Below are positions 47,241 to 55,803 of a DNA stretch of 64,000 nucleotides, one piece after another. The notes under the pieces were generated by a model, which was given only the letters and a program-made list of their open reading frames with translations, searched no databases and was not told where the DNA came from. Made by a program: the position numbers and the translations under genes. Every line of letters starts with the position of its first letter. Position 1 is the first letter of the stretch. Origin of the DNA: Phytobacter ursingii (GTDB taxonomy: Bacteria; Pseudomonadota; Gammaproteobacteria; Enterobacterales; Enterobacteriaceae); contig CABDWT010000001.1 of NCBI GenBank assembly GCA_901456055.1, positions 456,836-520,835 on the forward strand, given 5' to 3'.

Positions 47241-48249
47241 GTGCAACTACCTTTTTGCCGATAATAATTGACCGTATTTTATTATTTCTTTCAACTGCAT
47301 GATAACTAATTGCGGCAAGTGCAAGGTTAATTGCGAAGAAAAATACATGATTTGCAATAGTACTGTTAAATAACGGGATTAACTTTCTGTCAATAGCCAG
47401 CAGCAAAGGGATTTGCATCAGGTAGAAAGAATAGCTTATTTCTCCAAGATAAATAAAAACCTTTGAGAAAATGCTTTCGCCTTTTATTAGGTTATCAGAG
47501 GACAGGAATATTATCGCAAGCGCAGGAAGTATAATGTAATTCCTCTGCAGGAAAGACTGGTTGCTCAGGCTAAGGCCATAAGCAAGGAGTAACAATCCAG
47601 CAAAAAACCATTTTCTGTCTAACCTGAATCCATTAGAGAACATGTATCCTAACGACACGCCAAAAACAAACTCAGGCAGCCTGTAGATAGGTGTTGTGTA
47701 ATATATTGAAACGGTGTAATTGTCACCAAGATACATTGCCACAGGGTAAATAACAGAGCCTATCACATAAGACGCGACCATGATTTTCATGCAGTTATTG
47801 CCGTTGATGTTTGACAGTATTAACGGGAACAGACAATAGAAAAACATCTCAACAGACACCGACCACGTCCCGCCAAAATTCCACAGTCCAAACACGTTAA
47901 AAAACCATGCCTGAGTAGTTGTCAGGAAAAGAGCTAGCATGCCAAATATTTTCTCATGCTCAACATAAGCAAGAAATGGCAATGAAATTATCCCCATGAA
48001 CAAATACGGCGGATATATTCTCGCAATTCTTTTCCTGTAATACCCTCTGAAATCCCCGCTTTCATGGCTGTATGCCAGAATAAACCCGGATAAAACAAAG
48101 AAAAAAACCATTCCTACCGCACCGTTTTTAATGAACGGCAGCAATAAAGAACCTTCCGTTAATGGGCTGCGCATATTTATATGAAATATAAACACATACG
48201 CTGCGGCAAAAAACCTGAATATCGTTATCGCGTGAAGTTGATTTTTCAT
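47236..48249 (-). CDS. Acyltransferase 3 family membrane protein, probable surface O-acetyltransferase
   Basis: 337 aa, convergent to the tail genes and AT-richer. About ten membrane helices. Family motifs: 'ITIFRFFAAAYVFIFHI', 'FFFVLSGFILAY', 'YYRKRIARIYPPY', 'TWSVSVEMFFYCLFP', 'LGEISYSFYLMQIP'. These enzymes move acetyl groups onto O-antigen or other envelope glycans and are classic lysogenic-conversion genes. Own orientation suggests expression in the lysogen. Confidence 0.85.
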   Translation of the reverse strand: MKNQLHAITIFRFFAAAYVFIFHINMRSPLTEGSLLLPFIKNGAVGMVFFFVLSGFILAYSHESGDFRGYYRKRIARIYPPYLFMGIISLPFLAYVEHEKIFGMLALFLTTTQAWFFNVFGLWNFGGTWSVSVEMFFYCLFPLILSNINGNNCMKIMVASYVIGSVIYPVAMYLGDNYTVSIYYTTPIYRLPEFVFGVSLGYMFSNGFRLDRKWFFAGLLLLAYGLSLSNQSFLQRNYIILPALAIIFLSSDNLIKGESIFSKVFIYLGEISYSFYLMQIPLLLAIDRKLIPLFNSTIANHVFFFAINLALAAISYHAVERNNKIRSIIIGKKVVAQ

Positions 48250-48361
48250 TTTTCTGTCAGATAAATAAAATTGTTGGATATGCTACACCATGCCGACCAT
48301 GCATAAAACTATATCATTCATGGCATTGTGCAAAACGCAGAAAAAACAGCGCTTCGACAGG

Positions 48362-48407
48362 TTGCAACGATCAATCGACGCTGATTATACTGTATGCACA
48401 TACAGTA
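48362..48407 (+). promoter_or_regulatory. SOS promoter with LexA box
   Basis: -35 TTGCAA (48362-48367), -10 TATACT (48386-48391), spacer 18 bp. The -10 overlaps TACTGTATGCACATACAGTA (48388-48407), a near-ideal LexA box (CTG-N10-CAG). Directly upstream of the UmuD'-like gene. Confidence 0.85.
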
Positions 48408-48422
48408 CTTATGAGGTGAGTT

Positions 48423-48821
48423 ATGGTTGCCACGTCACAGTTTCCCAGCCCTGCCGCTGATTTCCACGAAGATGCGATTTCACTCGACAGGGAGTTTGTC
48501 AAAAAGCCGTCTGCTACATTTTTCCTCCGGCAGACAAAAACCTCATGGCGCGAGGGTATTAAAAAAGGCGCGCTGCTAATCATGGATACGTCGCTTAAAC
48601 CTGTGGACGGTAGCCTGGTAATTTGTCATCTGAACGGAAAGATACGCTTGCTTCGTCTCAGGCTGTTACCGAGGGTTCACCTGGAAGAGCTCGACAGGCC
48701 AGAGCAGAAAACTTACATCACCGACGATGACTGTGAGGAGAGGTTGGTTATCAAAGGCGTCGTGACCTATATCATCAACGACGCGCGGACAGGTGAGTTT
48801 GATGACTGCCCGGTGATGTAG
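48423..48821 (+). CDS. UmuD'-like protein lacking catalytic lysine
   Basis: 132 aa, GAGG before the ATG. It begins 'MVATSQFPSPAADF', so it starts at the point where UmuD is cleaved (before GFPSPAAD): a natural UmuD' form. 'PSATFFLRQTKTSW' aligns S41 with UmuD S60, but the GDSM context is lost and the lysine (K97 equivalent) is leucine L77. No umuC follows. LexA-controlled. Possible role in modulating Pol V or SOS, comparable to P1 HumD, inferred. Confidence 0.75.
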   Translation: MVATSQFPSPAADFHEDAISLDREFVKKPSATFFLRQTKTSWREGIKKGALLIMDTSLKPVDGSLVICHLNGKIRLLRLRLLPRVHLEELDRPEQKTYITDDDCEERLVIKGVVTYIINDARTGEFDDCPVM

Positions 48822-48827
48822 GTGACA

Positions 48828-49997
48828 TTACGTCACCTTTTCATCCAGATAATCAGCCCAGAATTGCATCATCTCTTTGCGGGTATCCAGATATGCAGCG
48901 TGGTTGTAAACCGAGCGTGTGCCGCCGCTTACGTGCGCCAGCTGCATCTCTATTGCATCTTTGTTCCAGTGCTTTTCGTTTAGCACTGTACTGAACTGGT
49001 GCCTGAATCCGTGCCCGCTGGTCTGTCCCTCATATCCAAGACTGCGGATGACACCAAGCACTGCGTTTTCACTGATCGGCTTTTTCCTGTCACTTCTGCC
49101 TGGAAAGCAAAGATCATACTGTCCGGTGATTTGTTGCAGGAAACGGAAAAGTTCGATAACCTGATCAGCCATTGGGACAACATGCAACTTCCTACCTTTC
49201 ATGACTTCCGGATCAACGCTGATTAGCCTGTTTTCGTAATCTATTCCTGACCATACCAGCGAACGTAATTCCACTGTGCGCATGGCTGTATAGTGCAGAA
49301 TCTGCGTTGCTATCTTCGATATAACCCACCCGCCATAACCATTCAATGCCCGCTGAAATTCGTGGATGCGGTGCATAGGCAGGAAAGGATAATTCTGCTT
49401 CCGATACCCTTTCATTGCTCCCACTAGGTCACGCGCTGGATTGTATTTTGCCCTCCCTGTGATGATCGCATAGCTAAACACCTCACCGCATCTGCGCCTG
49501 GCCTTATCCGCGCGCTCCATTGCACCTCTGTCCTCAAAAAGCCTAATCACCCTGAGCAGCACCATTGGTTCGACATCCTCCATGCGGAGATGCCCGATCA
49601 CAGGCAATATGTCATCGGCAAACATGCTCATCATCTCGTCTGCATAACCTTTAGACCACACCTTTGATTTGTGCGCGTGCCATTCCCTGAATATGTCGCC
49701 GAACGAATCCGCGGCATCCGCTTTCTCTTTCTTCTTTATTGCCTGCTTCTGTTCTGCCGGGTCAATACCTGACAGCAGGCGCATTTTTGCATCAGCCTGT
49801 TTTGCTCTGGCTTCGGTGAGAGAGATTTCAGGATAGGGACCAATGACCAGCGTTTTTTCTTTTCCTTCGAACCGGTATCGCATACGCCACACCTTTTTCC
49901 CGGATGGCGGGACGAAAAGAAACAGACCTCCTGAGTCTGCGAGGCGATATGATTTATCCGCAGGTTTGGCGGCGTCGATCTGCTTAACCGTGAGCAT
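48828..49997 (-). CDS. int: P4-type tyrosine integrase
   Basis: 389 aa. N-terminal DUF4102 arm-binding domain ('MLTVKQIDAAKPADKSYRLADSGGLFLFVPPSGKKVWRMRY'), core-binding domain, then catalytic 'TAMRTVELRSL' (Arg I), 'HGFRHQFST' (HxxR) and 'YNHAAYL' with the nucleophilic Tyr near the end. The gene lies 164 bp from the argW 3' end and reads away from the tRNA. No separate excisionase gene was recognised nearby. Confidence 0.93.
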   Translation of the reverse strand: MLTVKQIDAAKPADKSYRLADSGGLFLFVPPSGKKVWRMRYRFEGKEKTLVIGPYPEISLTEARAKQADAKMRLLSGIDPAEQKQAIKKKEKADAADSFGDIFREWHAHKSKVWSKGYADEMMSMFADDILPVIGHLRMEDVEPMVLLRVIRLFEDRGAMERADKARRRCGEVFSYAIITGRAKYNPARDLVGAMKGYRKQNYPFLPMHRIHEFQRALNGYGGWVISKIATQILHYTAMRTVELRSLVWSGIDYENRLISVDPEVMKGRKLHVVPMADQVIELFRFLQQITGQYDLCFPGRSDRKKPISENAVLGVIRSLGYEGQTSGHGFRHQFSTVLNEKHWNKDAIEMQLAHVSGGTRSVYNHAAYLDTRKEMMQFWADYLDEKVT

Positions 49998-50160
49998 GTG
50001 GGCATAAATCCGTGGTCATTTTTCGATGTGCCCACAATATGCCCGCAAAAGTCTGGCGTAGTCAATTCGCTTTGGTTCGCTTCGGTTGTGTATTCCGGAT
50101 AAGAGATGCAGGCTTGATAAGGATTGTGTACTGGTGGGTTGTATTCGGTTCTGGCTGAAA

Positions 50161-50183
50161 TGGTGTCCCCTGCAGGAATCGAA
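50161..50183. other. Phage attachment site, tRNA-proximal copy
   Basis: The 3' end of argW (T-arm to CCA) marks the junction of phage and host DNA, and P4-type integrases cross over there. The second copy, needed to fix the core limits, is outside the window, so the coordinates are inferred from the tRNA. Confidence 0.6.
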
Positions 50184-50235
50184 CCTGCAACTAGCCCTTA
50201 GGAGGGGCTCGTTATATCCATTTAACTAAGGGGAC
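50161..50235 (-). tRNA. argW: tRNA-Arg (anticodon CCU)
   Basis: Minus strand, 75 nt including encoded CCA (50161-50163). Acceptor GTCCCCT pairs with AGGGGAC, anticodon loop CTCCTAA gives CCU, T-arm GCAGG-TTCGATT-CCTGC. Reads AGG codons. The prophage integrase end abuts its 3' end; argW is a common phage integration site next to yfdC. Confidence 0.97.
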
Positions 50236-50309
50236 GAGGCGGCAGGAGTATAACGTCATTTCGCCTTTGCGTTAAGTGTCCTGCGCCCGAGTGGTTAAAG
50301 TGTCGCCAG

Positions 50310-51236
50310 TCAGCCTCTGTTTTCGGCTGTTTCCTGTTTTGTTTTGGCTTTTGCTTCGGCTTTGCGCTTGTTAATCATGTCATTGCGAATTTGCGCGTGG
50401 CTCAATAGCGCGAAGATAAACGTACCGCCGCAGATATTTCCGGCGAGGGTCGGCAGCGCAAACGGCCAGAAAAATTCGCTCCAGTGGATGTTGCCATTAA
50501 AGATGAGATAAAAAATCTCCACCGCGCCCACCACAATATGGGTGGTGTCGGCAAGAGCGATAAGCCAGGTCATCAGAATAATAACCACGATTTTCGCCGC
50601 ACCCGCAGACGGGAACATCCAGACCATGGTGGCGATAATCCAGCCGGAAATAATGGCGTTGGAAAACATCTCCAGCGGCGTATTCTTCATCACATCCATA
50701 CCAATCTTGACGAACGCGTCGCGCGTCGGCTCATCAAAAATCGGCATATATTCAAAAGCCCACGCCGCGATACCCGTACCAATGAGATTCCCCAGCAGCA
50801 CAACGCTCCACAGGCGCATCATCAGGCCGAAATTGACCCATGAGGGCTTTTGCATCACCGGAAGTACAGCGGTAACGGTGTTTTCGGTAAAAAGCTGCTG
50901 GCGGGCCATAATCACAATGATAAAGCCGAAGGTATAGCCAAGGTTTTCCAGAATAAAGGCAGCCGGTACGCCTGCGAGCTGAACGTGAAAAATCCCTTTT
51001 GCCAGCAACGAGGCGCCCATCGACAGCCCGGCGGCGATGGCGGACCAAAAAAGGGCCATGGCGTCGCGTTCCAGCTCTTTTTCGCCGTCCTGACGGATAT
51101 GCTCATGGATAGCCATCGCGCGTGAGGGGAGGCGCTCTTCATCTACCTCAATATGCTCTCCACCTATTTTCTCTTCGCTTTCGACTTCAATTTCATCGGT
51201 GTGCTTGTCGATCTTCTCGTCTTTGATGCCGTCCAT
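50310..51236 (-). CDS. yfdC: YfdC, formate/nitrite transporter family inner-membrane protein
   Basis: 308 aa. An acidic cytoplasmic N-terminus (~1-55) then six membrane helices of the FNT fold, with 'GASLLAKGIFHV' and 'FTENTVTAVLP' family motifs and a Lys-rich tail. Substrate of YfdC is not established. Host gene beside argW in E. coli and relatives. Confidence 0.92.
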   Translation of the reverse strand: MDGIKDEKIDKHTDEIEVESEEKIGGEHIEVDEERLPSRAMAIHEHIRQDGEKELERDAMALFWSAIAAGLSMGASLLAKGIFHVQLAGVPAAFILENLGYTFGFIIVIMARQQLFTENTVTAVLPVMQKPSWVNFGLMMRLWSVVLLGNLIGTGIAAWAFEYMPIFDEPTRDAFVKIGMDVMKNTPLEMFSNAIISGWIIATMVWMFPSAGAAKIVVIILMTWLIALADTTHIVVGAVEIFYLIFNGNIHWSEFFWPFALPTLAGNICGGTFIFALLSHAQIRNDMINKRKAEAKAKTKQETAENRG

Positions 51237-51545
51237 ATTGCCTCTGTCTATGTGTGACCCATGGTCTAAGCGTAGCGGCTTTTTTTACAAGGTCTGGCGG
51301 GCATCTTCCGAATTTGGTGGCGATGGCAACTATGGCGATATGGCTTTGGCGAAGATGAGATAACATTGTCACGAAACGAGGGGGCAAACTGCGACTATGC
51401 TCAATATGAGATTCGCGCGTTGCGTAGACAACACAAGGCGTGCTGATACAATGCCTTGCATGTTTATGACGCGAACCGAGGCAGATTGCGTTTGTGCCCT
51501 TCTGGATGGCACTCAGCGAAAGCCATTTTCTTCAGGGAGACACCT
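51237..51545. other. Divergent intergenic region yfdC/mlaA
   Basis: 309 bases. Holds the mlaA promoter (TAGACA, 16 bp, TACAAT just before 51460) and the mlaA ribosome binding site CAGGGAGA. A yfdC promoter must lie on the minus strand but I see no strong match. No further gene recognised. Confidence 0.5.
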
Positions 51546-52298
51546 ATGAAATTTCGTGTGTCGGCGATTGCGCTGGCAACCACACTGTTGGCGGGCTGCG
51601 CCAGTTCAGGAGACACGCAGGGGCGTTCAGATCCACTGGAAGGATTTAACCGCACCATGTACAACTTCAACTTTAATGTCCTGGACCCGTATGTTGTGCG
51701 TCCCGTTGCGGTGGCATGGCGCGATTATGTGCCGCAGCCCGCGCGTAACGGCCTGAGCAACTTCACCAGCAACCTTGAAGAACCGGCCATCATGGTGAAC
51801 TCCTTCCTGCAGGGCGATCCCTATCAGGGGATGGTTCACTTTACGCGCTTCTTCCTCAACACCTTACTGGGTATGGGGGGCCTGATGGATGTGGCCGGGA
51901 TGTCGAACCCGAAATTGCAGCGCGTTGAGCCGCATCGTTTTGGTAGCACGCTGGGTCATTATGGTGTTGGCTATGGGCCTTATATGCAGTTGCCTTTCTA
52001 CGGTAGCTTTACACTACGTGAAGATGGCGGTGATATGGCGGATACGCTCTATCCGGTGCTGTCCTGGCTGACCTGGCCGCTGTCGGTCGGTAAATGGACG
52101 GTGGAAGGCATTGAAACACGTGCTCAACTGCTGGATTCCGACGGCCTGCTGCGTCAGTCTTCCGACCCTTACATCATGGTGCGTGAAGCCTATTTCCAGC
52201 GTCATGACTTTATCGCCAATGGTGGTAAGCTCAAGCCGCAGGAAAACCCGAATGCTCAGGCGATTCAGGGCGACCTCAAGGAAATCGACTCCGAATAA
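51546..52298 (+). CDS. mlaA: MlaA, outer-membrane lipid asymmetry lipoprotein (VacJ)
   Basis: 250 aa from ATG 51546. Lipoprotein signal 'LATTLLAGC' with acylated C18. Then the MlaA domain: 'DPLEGFNRTMYNFNFNVLDPYVVRPVA', 'SNLEEPAIMVNSFLQGD', 'RTFGSTLGHYGVGYGPY'-type region. Removes mislocalised phospholipid from the outer leaflet with OmpC and passes it to MlaC. A longer frame upstream is open but the lipobox fixes the start. Confidence 0.97.
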   Translation: MKFRVSAIALATTLLAGCASSGDTQGRSDPLEGFNRTMYNFNFNVLDPYVVRPVAVAWRDYVPQPARNGLSNFTSNLEEPAIMVNSFLQGDPYQGMVHFTRFFLNTLLGMGGLMDVAGMSNPKLQRVEPHRFGSTLGHYGVGYGPYMQLPFYGSFTLREDGGDMADTLYPVLSWLTWPLSVGKWTVEGIETRAQLLDSDGLLRQSSDPYIMVREAYFQRHDFIANGGKLKPQENPNAQAIQGDLKEIDSE

Positions 52299-52301
52299 AC
52301 G

Positions 52302-52331
52302 AAAAAGGTGAGCACGACGCTCACCTTTTTT
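52302..52331. terminator. Bidirectional terminator mlaA/fadL
   Basis: AAAAAGGTGAGC / GCTCACCTTTTT with ACGAC loop; A- and T-tracts on both sides serve the two convergent genes. Confidence 0.88.
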
Positions 52332-52345
52332 ATGCCTGCGATAAA

Positions 52346-53674
52346 TCAGAATGCGTAGTTAAAGTTCGCGCCATACAGCCACGCACGCCCTTCTGAGCTA
52401 AATTTGTACGGGCCTTCCTGGAAGTTCACTTTCTGACCGTGCATATAGGATACGCCAACATCCACAGACGCATCTTTGTTGAACGCATACGTGGTACCTG
52501 CGCTCAGCCAGAAACGGTCCTGATCCGGAATGGAGATAGAACGTTTGTCGGCCGGAACCGGGCTGTCATCAAAGGCGATACCGGTACGGAAGGTCCAGTT
52601 ATCGTCCATATAGTAGGTGGTACCCAGCGCGATACGGTAAGAGTCTTTAAAGCTTTCATCTTTATAGAACAGGGTCTGACCGTTGCTGTTTGTTGCTTTC
52701 AGTTCCTGGAACTGACTCCAGCTGGTATAGGCCATGCTGTAGTGGATAGCCCATTGCGGCGCAACGCGGTTATAACCTGAGATTTCCCACATCTCCGGCA
52801 GGTTCAGGGTCAGAGAACCACCGGTTGTACGACCATTGGTGCCCATTGGCAGACCGAAGTTGCCCAGGATCTGGTTATAGGCCGAAGGCAGGCTGCTCTT
52901 GTAATCACCATCGAAGTCGACTTTCACCTCAGAACGGTAGGTTAAGCCGTAACGGTTGTTTTTATCGATTTCGTAAAGAATACCGGCGTTCCAGCCAAAG
53001 CCCCACTCATCACCTTTCAGATAAGCTATCTGCGTATCAGCCGGGATACCTGCAACCTGCTGCGCCAGACCCGGAATCGGTGGCAACGCGCCTGAACCCG
53101 CAACTATTTTGCCCAGATCGCCTGCGTAACGCTCAATCTTCGCTTTGGCATACACCGCATCAAAGCCCAGGCCGAAACTCCAGTGGTTATTAAGACGATA
53201 AGCACCGCTGAGGTTCAGGTTCAGGGTTTCCAGGTCTGTTTTGCCGGCATATGCGCCTGCCGCGTAGTCGCTATTAAACTCGGTCGCTAAACCGTAGTTA
53301 GAGGTAATGGAGGCACCCCAGCCAAACTGATCATTGATTGGCGCGACGAAGTGCAGGTTTGGAACCCATGCTGTTGGCGCTATGTTTTTCGAATCCAGGC
53401 TGGCACCTGATGGTGATGTGCCTGAAATATCAACACCCGGATCAACGAAAATAGCGCCAGCGGAGAACGTCGGACGGTCAAACATCATAATCAGCGCAGG
53501 GTTGCGGCTGGCGTTGCCCGCATCATCTGCAATTGCGCCTTCGCCGGAATAAGCGCGGCCAAGACCAGAAGAAGAAAATTCGTTGAGCTGGAAGCCTGCG
53601 GACCAGGCCTGGGTTGAGACGATTGCCACTGCAACTGCGAGTGCAGATTTGGTAAACAGGTTTTTCTGGCTCAT
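52346..53674 (-). CDS. fadL: FadL, long-chain fatty acid outer-membrane transporter
   Basis: 442 aa from ATG 53674. Signal peptide ~1-25 ('[19 protein letters not shown]'). Mature N-terminus '[34 protein letters not shown]' is the FadL hatch, followed by a 14-strand barrel ending 'GANFNYAF'. Imports fatty acids and serves phage T2 as receptor in E. coli. Loops around residues ~190-210 and ~275-290 differ from what I recall of E. coli. FadR sites lie upstream. Confidence 0.96.
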   Translation of the reverse strand: MSQKNLFTKSALAVAVAIVSTQAWSAGFQLNEFSSSGLGRAYSGEGAIADDAGNASRNPALIMMFDRPTFSAGAIFVDPGVDISGTSPSGASLDSKNIAPTAWVPNLHFVAPINDQFGWGASITSNYGLATEFNSDYAAGAYAGKTDLETLNLNLSGAYRLNNHWSFGLGFDAVYAKAKIERYAGDLGKIVAGSGALPPIPGLAQQVAGIPADTQIAYLKGDEWGFGWNAGILYEIDKNNRYGLTYRSEVKVDFDGDYKSSLPSAYNQILGNFGLPMGTNGRTTGGSLTLNLPEMWEISGYNRVAPQWAIHYSMAYTSWSQFQELKATNSNGQTLFYKDESFKDSYRIALGTTYYMDDNWTFRTGIAFDDSPVPADKRSISIPDQDRFWLSAGTTYAFNKDASVDVGVSYMHGQKVNFQEGPYKFSSEGRAWLYGANFNYAF

Positions 53675-53762
53675 GACCAAAACCTCATCCGGTTATTTTT
53701 ATTTAAACTATGTTACGTGGTGTAACAGGAGCGCGAAGTGTAGGGTCTGCGGTACTTCATAG

Positions 53763-53801
53763 AAATCAGACCAGTGGCGAGAGTATAGGTCTGACCAGAG
53801 G
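53763..53801. promoter_or_regulatory. Two FadR operators upstream of fadL
   Basis: AAATCAGACCAGTGG (53763-53777) and TATAGGTCTGACCAGAGG (~53784-53801) match the FadR pattern TGGTCNGACC on one or other strand, as in E. coli fadL. Acyl-CoA would relieve repression. The rest of the 370-bp gap (53675-54044) holds the fadL leader and the yfcZ promoter region; no gene seen. Confidence 0.7.
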
Positions 53802-54044
53802 AAATGTTGCAAGCTTGTATATAAAATTTTTCAATTGTGATCTTCGAAACGGGATCTGCGTGGCAAAATTGCGGCCGGCGTCGCTCATGATTATGGGTGG
53901 TTTTTGTTCTGGATCATTTTTAAGTGTGATTTCGGTCACTTAGGGACTTTCCTCACATTATCGACTGGAGACAGGTTATTGAGGGGGGTAAAATATGCAC
54001 AACGTTTATTTGGCACCTTGGGTGCGAATTCAGAGGAAATCACA

Positions 54045-54329
54045 ATGAGTAAATGCAGTGCTGATGAAACCCCGGTTTGCTGCTGTATGGATGTTGGTAC
54101 CATCATGGACAACTCCGATTGCACCGCCTCTTATAGCCGTGTGTTCACAAACCGCACCGATGCAGAAGAGACACTGGCTGCGCTGACGGCGCGCGCGCGT
54201 GGCGTAGAGTCAGATCCTTGCCAAATCACTTCGACGTTCACTGAGGTTGACGGCGGTGTGCGTCTGGATATCGATTTTGTTTTTGCTTGCGAAGCGGAAA
54301 CCCTGATTTTCCAGCTGGGTCTGCGTTAA
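54045..54329 (+). CDS. yfcZ: YfcZ/YiiS family protein
   Basis: 94 aa from ATG 54045 (GAGGAAATC upstream). Cys-rich start 'SKCSADETPVCCCMDVGTIMDN' and 'RLDIDFVFACEAETLIFQLGLR' end are nearly identical to E. coli YfcZ. Function unknown; often linked to fatty-acid genes by position. Confidence 0.95.
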   Translation: MSKCSADETPVCCCMDVGTIMDNSDCTASYSRVFTNRTDAEETLAALTARARGVESDPCQITSTFTEVDGGVRLDIDFVFACEAETLIFQLGLR

Positions 54330-54341
54330 TCTTCCTGCCTG

Positions 54342-54370
54342 CGCTCCTGCTTCTGCGGGAGCGTTTTTTT
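54342..54370 (+). terminator. yfcZ terminator
   Basis: CGCTCCTGC/GCGGGAGCG stem, TTCT loop, seven T. Confidence 0.85.
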
Positions 54371-54445
54371 CAATCATCTCTGTGTTTTACCTCCCACTTT
54401 TTTCTTTCCCTCATTGGCTAAATGTAAATAATTAGTTAAGACTGT

Positions 54446-54463
54446 TATCAGGTCAGACCACTA
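54446..54463. promoter_or_regulatory. FadR operator upstream of fadIJ
   Basis: TATCAGGTCAGACCACTA fits the FadR consensus around GGTCNGACC, about 30 bp before the fadI start. Confidence 0.65.
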
Positions 54464-54492
54464 GTGCATCATGCTGTTAACAGGGGAGTGTT

Positions 54493-55803
54493 ATGAGTCA
54501 GGCATTACCGCTTGTCACCCGTCAGGGCGACCGCATCGCCATTGTCAGTGGATTACGTACGCCATTTGCCCGTCAGGCAACGGTATTTCACGGTGTCCCG
54601 GCTATCGATCTTGGCAAAATGGTGGTGGGTGAGCTCCTTGCCCGAAGTGAAATCCCGCCGGAAATCATTGAACAACTGGTTTTTGGCCAGGTGGTGCAAA
54701 TGCCGGAAGCCCCTAATATCGCAAGAGAAATCGTACTAGGAACGGGCATGAGTGTGCATACCGATGCCTACAGTGTGAGCCGCGCTTGCGCCACCAGTTT
54801 CCAGGCCGTAGCAAACGTTGCCGAAAGCCTGATGGCGGGGACGATTCGCGCGGGTATCGCGGGCGGAGCTGATTCTTCTTCTGTATTGCCCATCGGCGTG
54901 AGCAAAAAACTGGCGCGTGTGTTGGTCGATGCCAACAAAGCCCGCAGTGCAGGACAAAAACTAAAGCTCTTCTCCCGTTTACGGCTACGTGATCTCTTGC
55001 CGGTGCCGCCTGCGGTGGCGGAATATTCTACCGGTTTACGCATGGGGGATACTGCAGAGCAGATGGCGAAAACCTACGGCATCACGCGTCAGGAACAGGA
55101 TGCGTTAGCCCATCGTTCTCACCAGTATGCGGCGCAGGCCTGGGCGGAAGGCAAGCTGGCGGATGAAGTGATGACCGCCTATGCGCCACCTTTTCGCGAA
55201 CCGATAACCCAGGACAATAATGTCCGGCAAAACTCCAGCCTCGCGGACTATGCCAAACTGCGTCCGGCCTTTGATCGCCGACACGGTACTGTGACCGCCG
55301 CGAACAGCACGCCACTCACCGATGGTGCGGCAGCGGTGATCCTGATGACCGAGTCGCGGGCGAAAGAGCTGGGTTTGCAGCCTTTGGGATACCTGCGAAG
55401 TTATGCCTTCACCGCCATTGGCGTACAGCAGGACATGCTGCTGGGGCCCGCCTGGGCGACGCCGCTGGCGCTCGACAGGGCGGGGCTGACGATGGCGGAT
55501 TTAACCTTACTGGATATGCACGAAGCGTTTGCCTCGCAAACCCTGACCAACCTGAAACTGATGGCCAGCGAGCGCTTTGCCCGCGATGTATTAGGCCGGA
55601 CACAGGCAACGGGCGAGGTGGATGACAGTAAATTTAACGTGTTGGGGGGATCGATTGCTTACGGGCATCCCTTTGCGGCGACCGGGGCGCGGATGATCAC
55701 CCAAACCTTGCATGAACTGCGCAGACGCGGCGGCGGATTTGGTCTGGTCACTGCCTGTGCCGCAGGTGGGCTTGGGGCAGCTATGGTTCTGGAGGCCGAA
55801 TAA
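54493..55803 (+). CDS. fadI: FadI, 3-ketoacyl-CoA thiolase
   Basis: 436 aa. Thiolase motifs: nucleophile C99 in 'SRACATSF', '[17 protein letters not shown]' and 'TACAAGGLG' at the C-terminus. Last step of beta-oxidation, working with FadJ under anaerobic conditions. A FadR box lies about 30 bp upstream; overlaps fadJ by one base. Confidence 0.97.
   Translation: MSQALPLVTRQGDRIAIVSGLRTPFARQATVFHGVPAIDLGKMVVGELLARSEIPPEIIEQLVFGQVVQMPEAPNIAREIVLGTGMSVHTDAYSVSRACATSFQAVANVAESLMAGTIRAGIAGGADSSSVLPIGVSKKLARVLVDANKARSAGQKLKLFSRLRLRDLLPVPPAVAEYSTGLRMGDTAEQMAKTYGITRQEQDALAHRSHQYAAQAWAEGKLADEVMTAYAPPFREPITQDNNVRQNSSLADYAKLRPAFDRRHGTVTAANSTPLTDGAAAVILMTESRAKELGLQPLGYLRSYAFTAIGVQQDMLLGPAWATPLALDRAGLTMADLTLLDMHEAFASQTLTNLKLMASERFARDVLGRTQATGEVDDSKFNVLGGSIAYGHPFAATGARMITQTLHELRRRGGGFGLVTACAAGGLGAAMVLEAE

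Larger units (their letters stand above)
1..50183. mobile_element. Lambdoid myovirus prophage (partial, integrated at argW)
   Basis: Continuous phage gene content from the left edge to the integrase beside the Arg-tRNA gene. It has a lambda-type control region (N, CI, Cro, CII, O, P, Q), a lambda-type lysis cassette and a contractile-tail module (sheath, tube, baseplate J). The integrase end abuts the 3' end of argW. The opposite end is outside the window, so neither full length nor the second att site can be seen. No large deletion is evident in the visible part, but two genes carry amber stops and one carries an HNH insertion. Confidence 0.95.

Noticed and set aside
1-50160. CRISPR array
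   Set aside because: No regularly spaced repeats of 20-40 bases were seen; the only tandem repeats are the 7-bp units in the O-like gene.
50542-50937. Plus-strand frames opposite yfdC
   Set aside because: Antisense frames within a well-conserved host gene, with no start signals or recognisable product.
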